Source: Apostichopus japonicus
Taxonomy: Eukaryota; Echinodermata; Holothuroidea; Aspidochirotida; Stichopodidae
Assembly (NCBI RefSeq): GCF_037975245.1
Contig: NC_092569.1
Span: forward strand, 27,340,668-27,404,667
DNA length: 64,000 nucleotides
Reading direction: 5' to 3'
In this document: piece after piece, positions 33,387 to 45,207 of the stretch
How the letters are laid out: each line of letters begins with the position of its first letter
How positions within the stretch are numbered: position 1 is the first letter of the stretch
The notes under the pieces: model-generated
What the model was told of the DNA's origin: nothing
What the model saw: the letters and a program-made list of their open reading frames with translations, nothing else
The model's database searches: none
Made by a program: the position numbers and the translations under genes

Positions 33387-36300
33387 TTTGAACAAATCCA
33401 GAGGCGGAAAGGGAATAACAATTTAAGTTTATCAAATGTGTCTTTTCCTGTGGTAAGTAGGTACGTATTATGTATGTCTTGCCGTTCTGTGATACTAATG
33501 AAGAATTACTGACCGTTTGCCAGTATTTATTACCATCTTCATAAAGCGTCCAATAAAGTCACCCGTATAATGTCTTTCAATTGGTCATGATGGTGGATGA
33601 CGTATGTAATGTTTCATGCATATTCAAGTTCAACATTGTGATTACAACATGGAGCTGATTGTACACAATTCCGTATTCACATCATATCAATTAGTTGATT
33701 AGTTGAAGTTTGGAAGCTGATGAGCGGTCGAATGTTTTACAGACGATACCCCAGACAATTTGAATAGGCAATGAAAATTGCTTAGTCTCAATTGGCTGTT
33801 TATGCCTTCAATGTGCAGATAGATTGAACACAGCTAGTTAGATTTGAAGCATTAATTCTCTTCTTTGTAAAACAAGTATTGTGAAAATGATTGGTTGTTG
33901 CTGCCCTTCGAGGTTTCTACTCCACCCACACCCCACCCCTTCCTCCCATCCCTCGATTGAACTTTCTTCCTACGCCTCGGATACCACGATTCTCTTGAAA
34001 AGTGACCAAATACTATAAATGACGTTTTCAGCAAAACACATGTGTATCCGCATATATAGTCCGTAAAGGGAGACTTCTGGTAACCAATGAGCATGGCAGT
34101 AATGCCATTTATATATCACAACAATATTAGTGTATCAGGAAAACTTGAATTTGCACGTGATATCTGTCAGACCCCGATCAGCCCTTTATTGTTCTACAGC
34201 TAACAGTAGGGGCGCAACAACTGTTTTGTACTGGGGAGGGGGGGGTAAGATGAAAAATTTTCTATTAAGAGGATTCCCAAAATTCTTCCGACTGATTTAG
34301 GTAGGGGCATAGAAAGGGTACAGTACTGTACTCTTGTTTAGCCAGTAGGTATGATTACCTCAAAAAACCTGAGCACGACTCAATTACCCTTGAAGGGAAC
34401 ATTTTCGTTTTCCAAGGCGACAGCGAAATCTTTTTTTAACGTCATCGTCACGAAGTTATTATACATTATTACCTTGAGATGGATATGAGGTTGTGTGGAT
34501 TTGACAAACGGACCAATTGACTACACTATAAAAGCGTTAACTACTGTAACTGACAATACGATCCAATCGGTAAGATGATTGGTTCAATATCAATTTGAAT
34601 ATTGATATAGCATCGGAAATGATAAATTTGATGACATTGACGGAGATATTAAGATGAGTGTAAGAAATGGAGAGCTAAAAATTTGCACACACACACACAA
34701 CGAGTCGTGTACACTAGCAAAAGTTTGTTAAAATTGTAGAAGTGATAGCACCATTTTGCATCTAAGCCCCTTCCTAAACACATTTCTGAAAGAGAAGTTA
34801 TTGGCATAGGCGTAGGAGGCGAGGGGAGACTAACCTGGAAAGTGAAAATCTTGTATACATAAGTTTCCTTCCAATGGTAGCACCAGTATGCATCTAAGTT
34901 TAGCACCTTTTAATTTAGTAACACATTCTCAAAAGGTGTGGGGGGTTTCACCAGTACGCCCTTCAATTTTGCTTACATTTTTCGTGCAAATCGTTACAGC
35001 ACCCAAACCAATTCGGCTCCTATACCCCTTCCTTAGATCTGACCCCAAAACGGACTTCGGCGAAATTTTGCTCGCCACCCCCCCCCCTCCTTTTTTTTGT
35101 GCAAAAAATTGATATATTTTGCAAAAGAAGGTCTATTCATTATTGTATATTAAAAAGCAATGATTTATTTTCTTTTATGACGGTGGCATTGGCGGCACAT
35201 GCAGACGAGATGTATAGAAGCACTATGTTAGTATACCTCGACAGCGTGTCAACATATGCGATATTTGCCGAGTGAGGAACAAGTGACATCTTGACGAAAA
35301 TTTCCATTTCCTCGAATTGCTTCTTGCACGTTACCTGTTTACATGTACAAAGTCATTGATATAGTTTATGAAAAACATCATGAACATGGTATATTGACAT
35401 CACATTTAACATTTATGAGTTGTTGCGTTAGATAAACTAAACTTGACTATTTGACAATTACACTAACATGAAATTTTGACTAAAATTATCAAATGGTCGA
35501 GATATCGCGTAACCCATACCATGGGAGTTGTTACCTGATTATACCTATACACGGAAAGTCTTCACAATTAAGTGTCGTTTCAGAACCAAACAGTTAGCAA
35601 GCTGTGACAATGACAATTATGTATTCATATACCTATTGTGATTGAGTGTTGTATAAAAAGTCGCAAGTCTTCAATAGAAAACTCAAAACTGTAATATAAA
35701 ATGGAAGTTCTTAATTAATTAATTTCTAGGAAATTGGGCGATTAATGATCGTTACAATCTTTCATAAAATATTCCATATTGATGAAAAAAGACCATAATC
35801 AGAGTTTGTTTATTGACTTTTGAGGGTGTTATGGCAACGGATTTTATTTTCCCTGATACCAGTCGGCGATAGATAACCAAACTTATAAAAAGGCTATTCC
35901 ATAGAGAAAGTATATTTTTGGACTGATGAAAGAGGAATACAATCTAAGCCTCCAGTTGAAGTTTGAATTCATTTCCTAGGCAACGTTTTCAGTTAACATC
36001 AGATTGATACCGAGACCAAAAGTGAACTTGAAGCAAGTAGATGTGATGTCAGACGTACAATGATAAATTTGTTTCAGGGTACTTGTTGTTGTTGTTAATG
36101 TTGTTGTTGTTGTAAGATACATACTAAATACTTCAAAATTGTGTTGCATTTGAAATCGAATACATCAAAGTCATTGGCATATTATGAACTTCACATCCCT
36201 TAAGGTAATTTATTTATATTCATTTATAACTTCATATAAATTCAAGTGCTTTCAACACAGTTCGCCGAACCGCTTATATCAGTTACTAATGTTGTTTCAT

Positions 36301-36717
36301 TGAGGAAAATTGGACTGTTCACACAATATCTTTTATTTTAATCTGCCTCTGTTCTAATCATATTAATTAATTAATTATTGGTTTTCATATATATAATTGG
36401 TCCTAGGTATACATTTTATATAATATATACTGGAATAAAGAACTTAAGAAAAAAATATTGAATTGAAACAGCTAATCTAAATTCAAAACAACATAGTGTA
36501 ATTAAAAATAGGAAAACAAACATGTTGATGTTTACAAATTACATATTAGTCCTGGGTGAAGGTTTCTTGCCAGCATGTATAGAATCAAATTATAAATGAA
36601 CGTTGTGTGCCGAAAATATTTCCAACAACTTCAATTCATATTAGGCTTAACGAACAGTTGAAATCACAGTTAATAATGTTCCTCGTATATCCAAGTTGGC
36701 CTATACTTTGACTCTAC
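33387..36717. other. Upstream flank of the fibrinogen-domain gene
   Basis: The promoter should lie just above 33386. A TATA-like AATAAATAC (minus) is near 33525, but nothing fixes the start site. At 34806-35035 there is a stretch bounded by ATAGGCGTAGGAGGCG and an inverted CGGCTCCTAT, like the ends of the nested element at 6572. A (TTG)n run is at 36085-36115. No other gene was seen. Confidence 0.4.
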
Positions 36718-38363
36718 GAGAGGAGCAGTGGCGTCGCCAAGGGGGGGGGGGGGGGGGGGGGGGCAGGGGGCACGTGCCCCCTGGAAAACCTAGTGCCCCC
36801 GAGTGCCCCCCCATCTGACATTTGGGTTGGTAAAAAAATATATATATATTTTGTTATATTCAACTCCCATCATCTGAGTTGGTTTTTCATAAGGACAAAG
36901 AAGCACAGTAATTCGTTTTTTCTTCAAATGAGCTGGATGAATTGGATGCCTGTGAAATGCCGAAAATCCGGACCTGCCGTAAGAAGGGAGGGTACTGTAG
37001 TATGTTGCCTTGGTCTGAGGTTGACAGGTTAGGAGCTGACGAAATGTGAGAATGTGAGAGTCCGCAGGCACCATACTTGCCTATATTTGTGGACCATATA
37101 TTAACCCTGTTGTGTAGGGGTGCAGAGGTCAGTTGAGGTCAGATGCTTGATGGAACAAATGGCGGGTGTTACTAAAACGAATGACAATTGCGTTACACAT
37201 AACGAATGACAATATGTTGTACGCACTAAAAAATTGCGTTGACTAAAACGAATGACAGTGAAAGCCAGCACAGGCATTTGCTTCAACCGGATTTCACAGT
37301 TCAGACTTTGTGGGTATATTAAAGCCACGCAAACCGAGTGGACGCGAAGTGCGTGGCTTACAGCGGCTAGTAAAGTGCGGACAAGATACAAACGCACCTT
37401 ATAGTAAGCGAAATTGTAAGTCTGATTTTAAAAGTAAATTTAACGTCATTGTTCCGATATTAATTGTTAGAAACTAACAATACTATGATCTTGAAACGGC
37501 TTCAGTTACCTTTCTATATAAATCTACAGAGGTAAATGTCAAAAGCAGAGCGCGCACTCGAGTGAATTCTCACACAAAACTTTCCCTATCCCTAAATTAC
37601 ACCAAAACCCCGCAACCACGTAACATGCGACTTTTCTCAAATCATTTTTGCGCAGAAAACCAATAACCGCATTTACTCCACTCCGTTAATCATTCTATCT
37701 CCACTCACCACTGTCCTTCGTTGTCCTTCGTTGTCATTCGCTGCCATTCGTTGTCATTCGCTGTCATTCGCAAATGATAATTAACCTTGTACAAAGTCAA
37801 TTGTCATTCGGTCATTCGCGTCATTCGTTTTAGTTTGTCCCCCAAATGGCGAATGTTCACACCTGCATACTGAGCCATACTCGATGTGTGATCAAACTTT
37901 GGATTGCATGGTGAGATCCCTGATAGGAGCCAATAACGATGCTGGAAGCTGTTACATCTTAATAGATAATGGGAGAAAACGAGAAGGACAAGAAAGGAGT
38001 CGGGGTTCATGCACACATTAATTCAACAAATGTAGGTTCTATTGATAGGGTTAGGCATAATATCGACAGCATGTGGTCATATCCTCTGCAAAATTCTGCG
38101 CGTTGTTAAAATCATTACCTCAAAAATAGCAATTTCTGGAGATATCTTTAGATCGAAGTTAGCATCAAATGTGGCACAATTTTGCATCTAGCCCATCCTC
38201 CGTATGCGAAAATTTGCCAAAGGGGGAGGGGCCACCCCCTCCCCTTAGCCCCCTCCCCCAGGACGGCGATCCGTATCCACCTAAGTGCCCCCCATCAAAT
38301 GCTGGTGCCCCCTGTGCCCCCCCCCCCCAGACTGAAAAGTCTGGTGACGCCACTGGAGAGGAG
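36718..38363. mobile_element. Non-autonomous hAT-type element with perfect 8-bp target duplication
   Basis: The element spans 36726-38355 (1630 bp) with ends CAGTGGCGTCGCCA and inverted CAGTGGCGTCACCA, each next to a G/C homopolymer. The direct repeat GAGAGGAG is at 36718-36725 and 38356-38363. There is no transposase ORF. A further TIR-like unit is nested at 37171-37834. Confidence 0.85.
37171..37834. mobile_element. Nested TIR unit with AACGAATGACA subterminal repeats
   Basis: The left edge ACTAAAACGAATGACA and the right edge TCATTCGTTTTAGT are inverted copies. AACGAATGACA-type motifs recur at 37173, 37201 and 37246, and TGTCATTCG-type motifs recur about seven times at 37720-37830. Such clustered subterminal motifs could be transposase-binding sites. 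No target duplication is clear. Confidence 0.5.
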
Positions 38364-38699
38364 GCTTTTCATTTAATTGCTGTGAATTTGGTTGAAATGT
38401 TTAAAAAGGTTAAAACCGAACAGTACTGTTTTATGAGTGGCGGTGGAAAATATTATGATGAACGTTTTTTTTTCTTCACTAGAAAATCTTTTATTATAAG
38501 CCTCGAGTGCTTAAAAAAAAAAAAAAAAAACATTGAAAATGACTAGCTGTAATAACCAGAATGCAAATAATGCATTGTGGTTGCGATGATGTAACATGAG
38601 CAGTTTCTTCATGCATCTGACGTAATGTATAGTAAGGGAGTACAACATATACTTGATCTTAGTAATACAGTGAAAATCAGTGTGATGTGATAGACAATA

Positions 38700-39460
38700 C
38701 ATTCACAATGACACAGGCTGTCCTGAAATGACCATTGACCTCAACAACAGGCTTCTTGTGCTAAATGTGATAGATACATCAACATACTAAATATGACATC
38801 TGTCCATGTTGAAAAATTGTGTAAATCATGGTTTCACAATTTGACCCATGGCGAACTCAAACGACCATAGACCTCCGCCCACAACATAAGGCTTCTTGTA
38901 CTCAATGTGGTACAATTACACACCAAATATACGATCTGTCTAAGCTACCCTTGCGATATTATGTTTAGGAAGGTGTGTTAGTGTAGAGCGATCAGTAAGA
39001 GGGGAATGAAGTAAATGGTTGGCGTTTGTTGACTTCAAATGACCTATGACCTCCACCAAAAGCAATAATAGGCTCCATAAATTTGGTATGGTACATCTAC
39101 AAGCCAAATATTAGATCTGTCCAAGGTTCTCTTCTTGCAATATCATGTTTACAAGTTTTTCACAATTTGACGGCTGGTGACCCCAAAATAACATTTGACC
39201 TCCACCAAAATCAATACGCTTCTTTTAATCAATGTGTTACTTCTACACACCAAAGTGAGGTTTTCCCCACGCTTCTCTTCTTGCAATATCGAGTTAGAAA
39301 GGTTTTCAAAATTTGACCACTGGTGCCCCAAAAAGAACTTTGACCTCTACCAAAAACAATAGGCTTCTTTCCCTCAATGTAATACTTCTACACACCAAAT
39401 ATGAGGTTTACCCATGCTTATCTTCTTGGGATATCAAGCTGGGCGTCACAAACGGGTCAA
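38700..39460. repeat. Satellite (about 150-bp units x 5) with TGACCTCCACCAAAA motif
   Basis: Units centre near 38740, 38868, 39045, 39200 and 39340. Each has TTTGACCTCCACCAAAA, AGGCTTCTT, a (T/A)CTACACACCAAAT stretch, CTTCTTGCAATATC and CACAATTTGAC. A single related unit lies inside the Harbinger element near 2925-3050, so the family is dispersed. Confidence 0.75.
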
Positions 39461-39608
39461 TGATGTTTGATTATCAAACTTATTATTGTATATGGAACTG
39501 ACGAGTATCCCTTGATTTTCTCTACTATATCATCCACTTCGAAAGAGTAGCAACGTATGACACTAGTTAAAACACAATAAATCTTATTTGGAATATATGC
39601 CAAATTTG

Positions 39609-39790
39609 CGGTCGATCCTCAAAGTACGGCTAAACCTGGATTGTAGCCCGATGGGGTCGATCCTCATAGTACGACGAAGACTTGATTTTAGCCCGAATGG
39701 GTCGATCCTCATAGTACAGCGGAGACTGGATTGTAGCCTGACGGGGTCGATCCTCGTAGTACGGTGAAGCCTGGATTGTAGCCCGTCGGT
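39609..39790. repeat. Minisatellite (about 47 bp x 4)
   Basis: Four head-to-tail units of GGTCGATCCTCATAGTACGG followed by a GA-rich stretch and GGATTGTAGCCCGATG. Confidence 0.8.
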
Positions 39791-40277
39791 GACGATAGCG
39801 ATTTTAACAACGCATAGGCTACCGGACCTACCACAGTGAGGAACGTACTCACGGCTCTGTCATCGCGTATGTTATTAACCTGGAAGAATAACGCTAGGCG
39901 TTCGAGGTAACACTCGCCACGCTCCTGTCCTTCTCTAAACTTGCCATAGAAATCGACATATGTTAAATTACACTGACAGATGCTGGTGCTCTGATTGGAC
40001 GAAATCGACATACGTCAAATTAAATTGACATAAGTCTAAGTAAATTGACACATGTCAGTTTTTCATGCTCTTATTGGACCACAATTGTCACATGATATTT
40101 TCTAGTGCTTCGATGGGAAAAGACCTGTCAAATGTGAAAGAAATCTACATAGGCCTTTGTCATATTAACTTTACATTTATCGGTTTCTCATGCTCTCATT
40201 GGACGACAAGTGTCACATGTTGTTTTCTAGTGATGTTATTGTAAGGAATCAACATATCAACAAGGAATCAACACTTA

Positions 40278-40530
40278 GGAGTTTTAGCTCAATGGTTAAC
40301 GCCGTTGCCTTCCAATCATATGGACCCCAGATCGAGTCACTCCAAGATTAATGTATGTCGTCCAGTTACAGAGTTGTTGACAATTGCCAATTCATAATCA
40401 TGGACGTTAAATATGAATCTTAGAGACTGATTTCGGTCAGCTTGCGGCTTTGATAAGCCAATGAGGCTTCTTCCCAAGTTCCTGCTTGCAGGAGGATCTA
40501 AAATACATACAATACATACATATGTGGAAG
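40278..40530 (+). mobile_element. tRNA-derived SINE
   Basis: The head GGAGTTTTAGCTCAATGG holds an A-box-like TAGCTCAATGG. It is followed by GCCTTCCAATCA, reminiscent of a tRNA-Gly anticodon arm, and a decayed B box CAGATCGAGTCAC. The body reads TTGTTGACAATTGCCAATTC and GACTGATTTCGGTCAGCTTG. The 3' end is an (ATAC)n-like tail. A second, head-less copy is at 63743-63881. Confidence 0.75.
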
Positions 40531-42865
40531 AATGTGGAGAAATGTGTTGAATTAAAATTGACATATGCAGGTTTCGTGCCATCCACTTACCAATTTGGCG
40601 AAGTAGGTACGGCATATACCCCACGAATTTGGTGAGGAAGATCAGGCAAATACCAAAATAATAATTTGGACATAATTAGTTTTTTTACTTTGCTATAAAT
40701 TTTGCAAAAATATAACACCCAGGGCACACTCTGGAAACAAATCATTTGCCCACCCCGTCTGTCAGTGAGTACTCTGGACCCACTAGTGTCTTGACCCATC
40801 CATGTGATACTTGCTAAAAACTCTGATTTTACCTCCAAGACAATTTCTTAACAGTATGGTCCACATGTAAATAGCAAAGTGGTCATTTTAAAATCTGAAC
40901 TTTCCACATCATCGTTTTTGATTCATACAGCATGCCCTATAGCAGCGTAACTTGTAATCTTCATTTGAATAAAATTCTTCTCAAAAATCCCAAGCAATTG
41001 ACCCCACAAAGTACTTTATGCTGTTTTGTCTGCATTGTAATCAAACTTCATGAAGCAAAATGTCATTATTTCATTTTCATATCGATCGCTGCATCTCGGC
41101 TGGATGCGCCATCTTCTTTCCAAGCATCAAATTAAAATAGAATGGAAGCCACTTTTCTCTTTCATTATAAACTGTTGCCTATAAAGTCAAAAATCCATTT
41201 CATGTTTACATATATTGAATCTGTATGATTTCTTCATTATTACAGCAGCAAATTTCGCAATTATACTATTATAATGAGGTGATGAAGTTGTCATGGCAAT
41301 TGTCATCAGTTTCAAGATAGACAACCGTCCGATCACAGCTTGCTCATCGGTCGAACGGCATGGCCAAATGACGCTATGCATTCTATCTCGATTCTAGCAT
41401 CCTGAAATGATCATCCAAAACAAGATCAACATTAAATTTCAGATTTATTCTGGATATCAAAAAGATTGAAAAATATATATATTTTTTAATTCATTGAAGG
41501 GATGCTAACTTTCATACAGTATTTGACATTGGTACTTAAAGCTTTCAAAGAAGATATCCAGATGGTCTCATCTTGTCCCTTTCTTTAAGAGTACAAAGTA
41601 CCATTTTGTTCTGCCTTCAAAGTTAGATCCATGAGCCCACAGTGCTGTAGTCTCTATTTCTGTACAATTAATCTATATCAAAATCAATTGTCAAATCATG
41701 TGTTATATCTTCCTCTTCACTATCATCATTAGAATATTCGAACCCATGAAAAAAAAAACAGTAACACTCTTGCCCCCCCCCCCCAATTACTCTCTTGACA
41801 AAGCTGCATGATTATGCTTAGTACGTCAATGGTGGGAGACACTTTTATCAACTCTGTAAAACGGTTCAAAGTTTTAAAGTTCAAAGTACTTTGCACACTT
41901 TTTTTTTGTCTCTGTCATCATTTAGTCCCAAAAACACAATTTTGAAGCAAAAAAGGTTCAATTGTTTAACATTTCACAAAGTAAGCATCCATTTAATCAA
42001 TTGATATTCTTCTTGCAAAAGGCTGGCATGTGTTTACAGAGGCACTGTCCCTTAGATGAACCACAGACTGCATCACATCCAGACACACCTTCAGCTAGAC
42101 TGTTTGAAATGTAACCGAGCGATTTAAGACAAATGGCCAGTTCAACACCAAAGCATTTCAAGTTTTAATGTTCTTTATAAACATCTCAGCATGAAACCCA
42201 TGGGAGGTAATTAAGGTGGTTGATATTAGAGAAAATGGAATAGGAATATGGCTGGTAGAATATCAAACTTGATGAATATTTAAAAGTCAAATATTAGCAT
42301 ATCTATCAAATGTGCTCAATATGACACGTAATCATTAATACATTGTGTGCTTGGGCAGGGAACTTTGTCTCCTTTTTCTCCCTTCACCCAAGTGTATAAA
42401 TGGGGACTTGCGAGGTTACTTGTAAATATAGTTGCGTGCGCCTGTTTGTGGCTGCACCCTTTGGGCATGCCCCTATGGGACACGTAGATGTAGTGCACTG
42501 TAGTACCCCAGGAAGGATTGCTTGAATTGTGCACACTTTGGTGTGTGGGTGTGACAAGTAACCAATGAGTTGTGTGAGGAGGCTTTTCGTCTCAAACAAG
42601 ACTGTAAACCTTCAACTTCACAATTCCTCTAATCTTTTCCAAGAAAATTTTAAAAAGAAGAAACCTTGCAATAATTTAAAGCTCAACAGTATTTTCAATG
42701 AGAAGCTGCTAAAGGTGCCTTGAGAAGTTTCAACCATTAAAAAAGCATTTCCAGATATGGAGGGAGCAAGCTGGACTGTTCAATGAACTAAACTTCAAAT
42801 TACTATGTAAAAATACTTAATTTCCCCTGAGAAATTCCAAATACTGCTACCCGTAAAACACTTAC
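40531..42865. other. No recognised gene; 3' exon of the RidA-like gene expected here
   Basis: The exon coding the G-x-x-EIEA tail of the RidA fold should lie here on the minus strand. I could not find a convincing one. A weak candidate near 41113-41060 does not align well. Confidence 0.4.
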
Positions 42866-42921
42866 CAATACAAGGCCAGCTACTTTAAATGCTGAACGGG
42901 CAGGGAAGTTTTTGGGAAAAT
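42866..42921 (-). CDS. RidA-like exon (NFPARSAF)
   Basis: 56 nt, phase 1 to 0, acceptor TCTTACAG, donor TTG|GTAAGT. NFPARSAFKVAGL contains the conserved Arg that binds the substrate carboxylate in RidA proteins. Confidence 0.8.
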
Positions 42922-43657
42922 CTGTAAGATTAGAAAAAAAAAATATGAAAATCTTAATATTTCAATTTAAATTTAGTACAAGCTGGTTGTGTTTGCAAAC
43001 ATAGCAATTGTCATAATAATTGGCTTATAAGGCAATCAATATGTCTACAAGTGTTATAGTCACTTGGTACCAATTCTATGAGATATTTGAAGAATTCTTG
43101 ATATGTACATTAATACATCCTAATGTACAGTGATCTGCAACAAGGCAACCACTGCCTTGCATAGATATAATGTCACAGATATTACACAACGAACACCAAC
43201 AGTCTGTCATTACGTCACAAATCTACTGTATACTATACTAAAGCTATACGAGAACTACACAGCACCACACAACAACATACGATACATACTATCAATCTGC
43301 AGTTTTTTTTTAAGTTTGTTTTACGGTCACTAGCCTTGACGAACAGTGTTCTTTTTTCTAGAGTCCATCGTATGTAATATTATGTAATTCTTTGTTCTAA
43401 CTCCTTTTGTCATTAAGTTATGTACGTATAAGAAATAAATTGACTTGAATTCAATTGAATCGTGTACATACTAGACACAACTCAAAGCTCAACATTCAAC
43501 CTACCATAGGTCTACAAGCTTACAGTATCAGAGCAGGTGACCTTCGCAGAAGTTCAATTCAAACCAGATCACTCTGATAGCGAGTTGTCAGTATGATGCA
43601 GGTGATAAGGATGTTAAGATTACTAAGAAACGACTAAGTAAGATTATACAAACTTAC

Positions 43658-43726
43658 ACTGTCTGTAGACTTCATTCATTTTGGGAAAGTCATTGAGATC
43701 TGTGAGAAACACTGTCACTTTCACCA
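43658..43726 (-). CDS. RidA-like exon (VKVTVFLTDLNDF)
   Basis: 69 nt, phase 1 to 1, acceptor CTCCTAG, donor AGT|GTAAGT. VKVTVFLTDLNDFPKMNEVY is the most characteristic stretch of the family. Confidence 0.82.
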
Positions 43727-43854
43727 CTAGGAGAAAAAGGGAAAAGGAATGTTTTTTTCTTTTCATTTTGCTTGCAAAATCAGAGCTTATTCACAAGGTG
43801 AAGTTGGTCTATTCTGTGTAACAAATTTAATGCTTCTTTAGAAACTCCACTCAC

Positions 43855-43909
43855 CATTTTCATAGGACAGCCCTTGGCTTCGCAGAACTCTGCCAATGTT
43901 GTTAAACGT
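43855..43909 (-). CDS. RidA-like exon (helix segment)
   Basis: 55 nt, phase 0 to 1, acceptor TTTCCCACAG, donor ATG|GTGAGT. Encodes TFNNIGRVLRSQGLSYEN. Confidence 0.75.
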
Positions 43910-44772
43910 CTGTGGGAAAATAAATCGTACAAAATGTAGGATATTGTCTGCTTGTGATAATAACTTCTTTCAAGAAGAGCTCTACATAATCCAACGGTTT
44001 CTCAAAATTTGGGCACATAGGCTCAGTAATGCTGCAGAATCTCAATAAGTATCTAACTACTCCTTGAGTAACCAGAACAAAGCAACTGAGCAAAGTTTGT
44101 CAGATTTGGATTAATTACATAGATGTAAAGTGTCATCGTAATTATTCTTTAGGATGTCGGCTGTAAAACTTGCAATTGCTACAGTACCAGAAATGCGGCA
44201 TTACTCTCAAGCTTTCAAACTAAGACAGCAAGCAATAATATGACAAAGTGATTCTGGAAACATTTACATTTTTCAACCAGTTCTTTTCTTCTCTCCAGCT
44301 CCGGGTGTAACTGCACAAGTTGTTATACTTATTAGTTATTAAAGTCACAAATTAAAACACTTTCATTCTAAGACAACTTAACTTTATAGTTAGTACCCTA
44401 ATGACAATTTGCTCCGTACACATAACTTTGTGAATCGGTTTCCTTCCTATCAAATTTCACAGTAATGACTTAACTTCTGCCACAGTTGTTGATAGAGCAG
44501 AATTCTAATCTACCAGTTGTACATGGACAAACAAAAACAATAAACTATCTCTGCAATTAAATGATCGTAAATCTTGTTTCCTTTTTTGTGCAAGAACAAT
44601 TTGTTTTGAAAGTTTGAATATTAGGCACTGGCGTACATTGCTGGAATCTTACAAATTCTTCTTTAGTCAAACAGGCTTCTCAGATTTATGAAAGTTTATT
44701 GTGTAGAAAAAGTAATAGCATTAATTAATTTAATACAGAGAGTCATGCAGTGAGCCTGCACTTTGCACTTAC

Positions 44773-44881
44773 TTGCCAAGTCTCAGCTTCAATGCCTCCT
44801 GGTACTAACTTGAAGTTATTGTCAGGATCCTATCCCAACTGTCCAGAAAGACATATTGTTTTTCCATCAATCACGACTGGG
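44773..44881 (-). CDS. RidA-like exon with TAG codon
   Basis: 109 nt, phase 2 to 0, donor CAA|GTAAGT, acceptor AAAATGTAG. Holds ICLSGQLG, the stop, and LVPGGIEAETWQ. Confidence 0.7.
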
Positions 44882-45117
44882 CTACATTTTTATTCAAATA
44901 CAAAAATAAAAAAGTTTTATACTTCAAACTTAAAGGGGATTATTTGCATTTTGATTTGCCAACATGGATGACAAGAGACTCGTGCAACAGTTTAGGCTAA
45001 ACTTATAAACTTGTAAACTAGGTTATCAGAATCACCTTCAAAAAAATAAACAAATACCCTTAATCAAGCAAGTAACCATAGTAACGAAGAAATACAGATA
45101 TTTCCAGAGAACAAATA

Positions 45118-45120
45118 TAC

Positions 45121-45177
<57 letters not shown>

Positions 45178-45207
45178 GATATATATAGATATAGATATAT
45201 ATATATA
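45118..45207. repeat. (TA)n microsatellite
   Basis: About 90 bp of TA/TAGATA repeats immediately before the Penelope-like relic. Confidence 0.9.

Larger units (their letters stand above)
42866..44881 (-). pseudogene. RidA/YjgF (UK114) family gene, four exons, one in-frame stop
   Basis: Four minus-strand exons join in phase: 44881-44773, 43909-43855, 43726-43658 and 42921-42866, all with GT/AG borders. Together they read VVIDGKTICLSGQLG, a TAG, DPDNNFKLVPGGIEAETWQ, TFNNIGRVLRSQGLSYEN, VVKVTVFLTDLNDFPKMNEV, YRQYFPKNFPARSAFKVAGL. This is the core of the RidA family (2-iminobutanoate/2-iminopropanoate deaminase), which hydrolyses reactive enamine/imine intermediates in cytosol or mitochondria. 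The stop lies at 44832-44830, where relatives have Met, Leu or Phe before DP; a TTG-to-TAG change would explain it. The first exon and the last exon (catalytic Arg-containing NFPAR is present, the EIEA tail is not) were not found. Intact splicing suggests a recent loss, an allele or a base error. Confidence 0.75.

Noticed and set aside
41060-41113. Last exon of the RidA-like gene
   Set aside because: The frame reads DGASSRDAAIDMK, which does not align well with the G-x-x-EIEA tail, and the acceptor is poor.
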